DNA of 6,239 bases. Origin: Chlamydia trachomatis. GTDB lineage: Bacteria > Chlamydiota > Chlamydiia > Chlamydiales > 2-12-FULL-49-11. Below, one piece after another: positions 5,426 through 6,239 of this stretch. The DNA lies in assembly GCA_945870925.1 (NCBI GenBank), contig CAMBTZ010000083.1, positions 1-6,239 of the forward strand, written 5' to 3'. The notes under the pieces were generated by a model. It made no database searches and was not told the DNA's origin. It saw only the letters and a list, made by a program, of their open reading frames with translations. A program made the position numbers and the translations under genes. Position 1 is the first letter of the stretch. Each line of letters opens with the position of its first letter.

Positions 5426-6239
5426 ATGACACAAGTTATAGAAGAAGCCAAGCAAAAACGGGTCAATGTTCAAGAGAAAAGACTCATTAATTGTACAAAA
5501 GTTGACGTCAATCAACTTATGCCCCTCAAATATAAATGGGCATGGGAACATTACTTAAATGGCTGCGCAAACCATTGGATGCCTACAGAAGTTCCTATGG
5601 CTAAAGATATTGAAACATGGAAATCAAACACGCTTTCTGACGCAGAAAGACTTGTAATCATGCGAAACCTAGGGTTTTTTGCTACAGCTGAGAGTTTAGT
5701 GGGAAACAATATCGTCCTTGCCATCTTTAAGCACATAACTAATCCCGAGGCAAGACAATATCTCTTAAGGCAATCGTTTGAAGAAGCTATTCACACTCAC
5801 ACATTTCACTACATAGTTGAATCATTAGCTCTCAATCCGGGCGAAGTTTTTAATATGTACAATGAAATTGATGTAATTAATGAAAAAGACCAATTCCAAA
5901 TGGATCTTACAAAATCGATTCTCGAAGAAGGTTTTACAACAGAGACTTTCGAAGGCGCTCAAAAATTTCTTGAAAATCTCATCGGCTATTACATTATCAT
6001 GGAAGGGATCTTCTTCTACAGTGGATTTGCAATGATCTTATCACTGCAAAGACAAAATAAAATGGTTGGTATTGGAGAGCAGTTCCAGTACATTCTTCGT
6101 GACGAAACAATTCACCTCAATTTTGGTATCGATCTGATCAATACCGTTAAAGAGGAAAATCCTGAACTTTGGACTCAAGATTTCCAAGATCACATCTATG
6201 ACCTTATCGATAGCGCAACAAAGCTCGAATACGCCTATG
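5426..6239 (+). CDS. nrdB: Class Ic ribonucleoside-diphosphate reductase, small (beta, R2c) subunit, 5' part
   Basis: The frame opens at ATG 5426 and runs for 271 codons to the window edge; the C-terminal part, with the tail that docks on NrdA, is missing (C. trachomatis NrdB is roughly 345 residues). The ferritin-like helical bundle shows all six metal ligands: E89, E120, H123, E193, E227 and H230. The radical-site residue is F127 (HTHTF at 123-127), not tyrosine, and ligand one is Glu rather than Asp. This is the chlamydial class Ic signature, in which a Mn(IV)/Fe(III) centre replaces the tyrosyl radical, and the numbering equals that of C. trachomatis NrdB as I recall it. W51 and Y222, the radical-transfer residues reported for the chlamydial enzyme, are both present. 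The protein holds the oxidising equivalent and passes it to C682 of NrdA. It is the second gene of the nrdAB operon. The cofactor is inferred from family; it is not visible in the sequence. Confidence 0.97.
   Translation, partial: MTQVIEEAKQKRVNVQEKRLINCTKVDVNQLMPLKYKWAWEHYLNGCANHWMPTEVPMAKDIETWKSNTLSDAERLVIMRNLGFFATAESLVGNNIVLAIFKHITNPEARQYLLRQSFEEAIHTHTFHYIVESLALNPGEVFNMYNEIDVINEKDQFQMDLTKSILEEGFTTETFEGAQKFLENLIGYYIIMEGIFFYSGFAMILSLQRQNKMVGIGEQFQYILRDETIHLNFGIDLINTVKEENPELWTQDFQDHIYDLIDSATKLEYAY

Noticed and set aside
5232..5432. 66-codon open frame on the minus strand at the nrdA-nrdB junction
   Set aside because: It is opposite conserved NrdA residues and the nrdB ribosome binding site, with no protein family resemblance.
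5551..5736. 61-codon open frame on the minus strand inside nrdB
   Set aside because: It is opposite the conserved NrdB region that holds ligand E89 and is a shadow frame.

Overview
The window reads as a piece of chromosome from an obligate intracellular member of the phylum Chlamydiota, most likely an amoeba- or arthropod-associated ('environmental') lineage rather than the genus Chlamydia. Three things point there: a ribonucleotide reductase large subunit of about 1058 residues with three N-terminal ATP-cones; a small subunit that carries phenylalanine (F127) where most class I enzymes carry the radical tyrosine, with metal ligands at the same residue numbers as in Chlamydia trachomatis NrdB; and the gene order pssA - nrdA - nrdB, which I recall from C. 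trachomatis (CT826-CT828). The low GC content fits. The genus cannot be fixed by eye.

Layout. Positions 285-1 (minus strand) hold the first 95 codons of pssA, phosphatidylserine synthase, cut by the left edge. A 107-bp A/T-rich divergent spacer (286-392) follows. A 558-codon gene of unknown function (393-2069, plus strand) comes next; it sits between two genes that, as I recall, are neighbours in C. trachomatis, so it looks like a lineage-specific insertion. A 162-bp spacer (2070-2231) carries the control region of the reductase operon: two NrdR-like boxes exactly 32 bp apart, a weak promoter candidate between and around them, and a strong Shine-Dalgarno sequence. nrdA runs 2232-5408. nrdB starts 17 bp later at 5426 and is cut by the right edge after 271 codons.

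How it works together. NrdA and NrdB form a class Ic ribonucleotide reductase (Mn/Fe cofactor, no tyrosyl radical) that makes all dNTPs from ribonucleotides. The ATP-cones sense ATP/dATP and NrdR would repress transcription when nucleotide levels are high. PssA is a separate membrane-lipid function transcribed the other way. No RNA genes, mobile elements, CRISPR arrays or clear intrinsic terminators are visible. The best targets for a second look are the unknown 558-residue protein, with its thrice-occurring DLP motif and missing ribosome binding site, and the extra copy of the NrdR half-site in the pssA/unknown-gene spacer.
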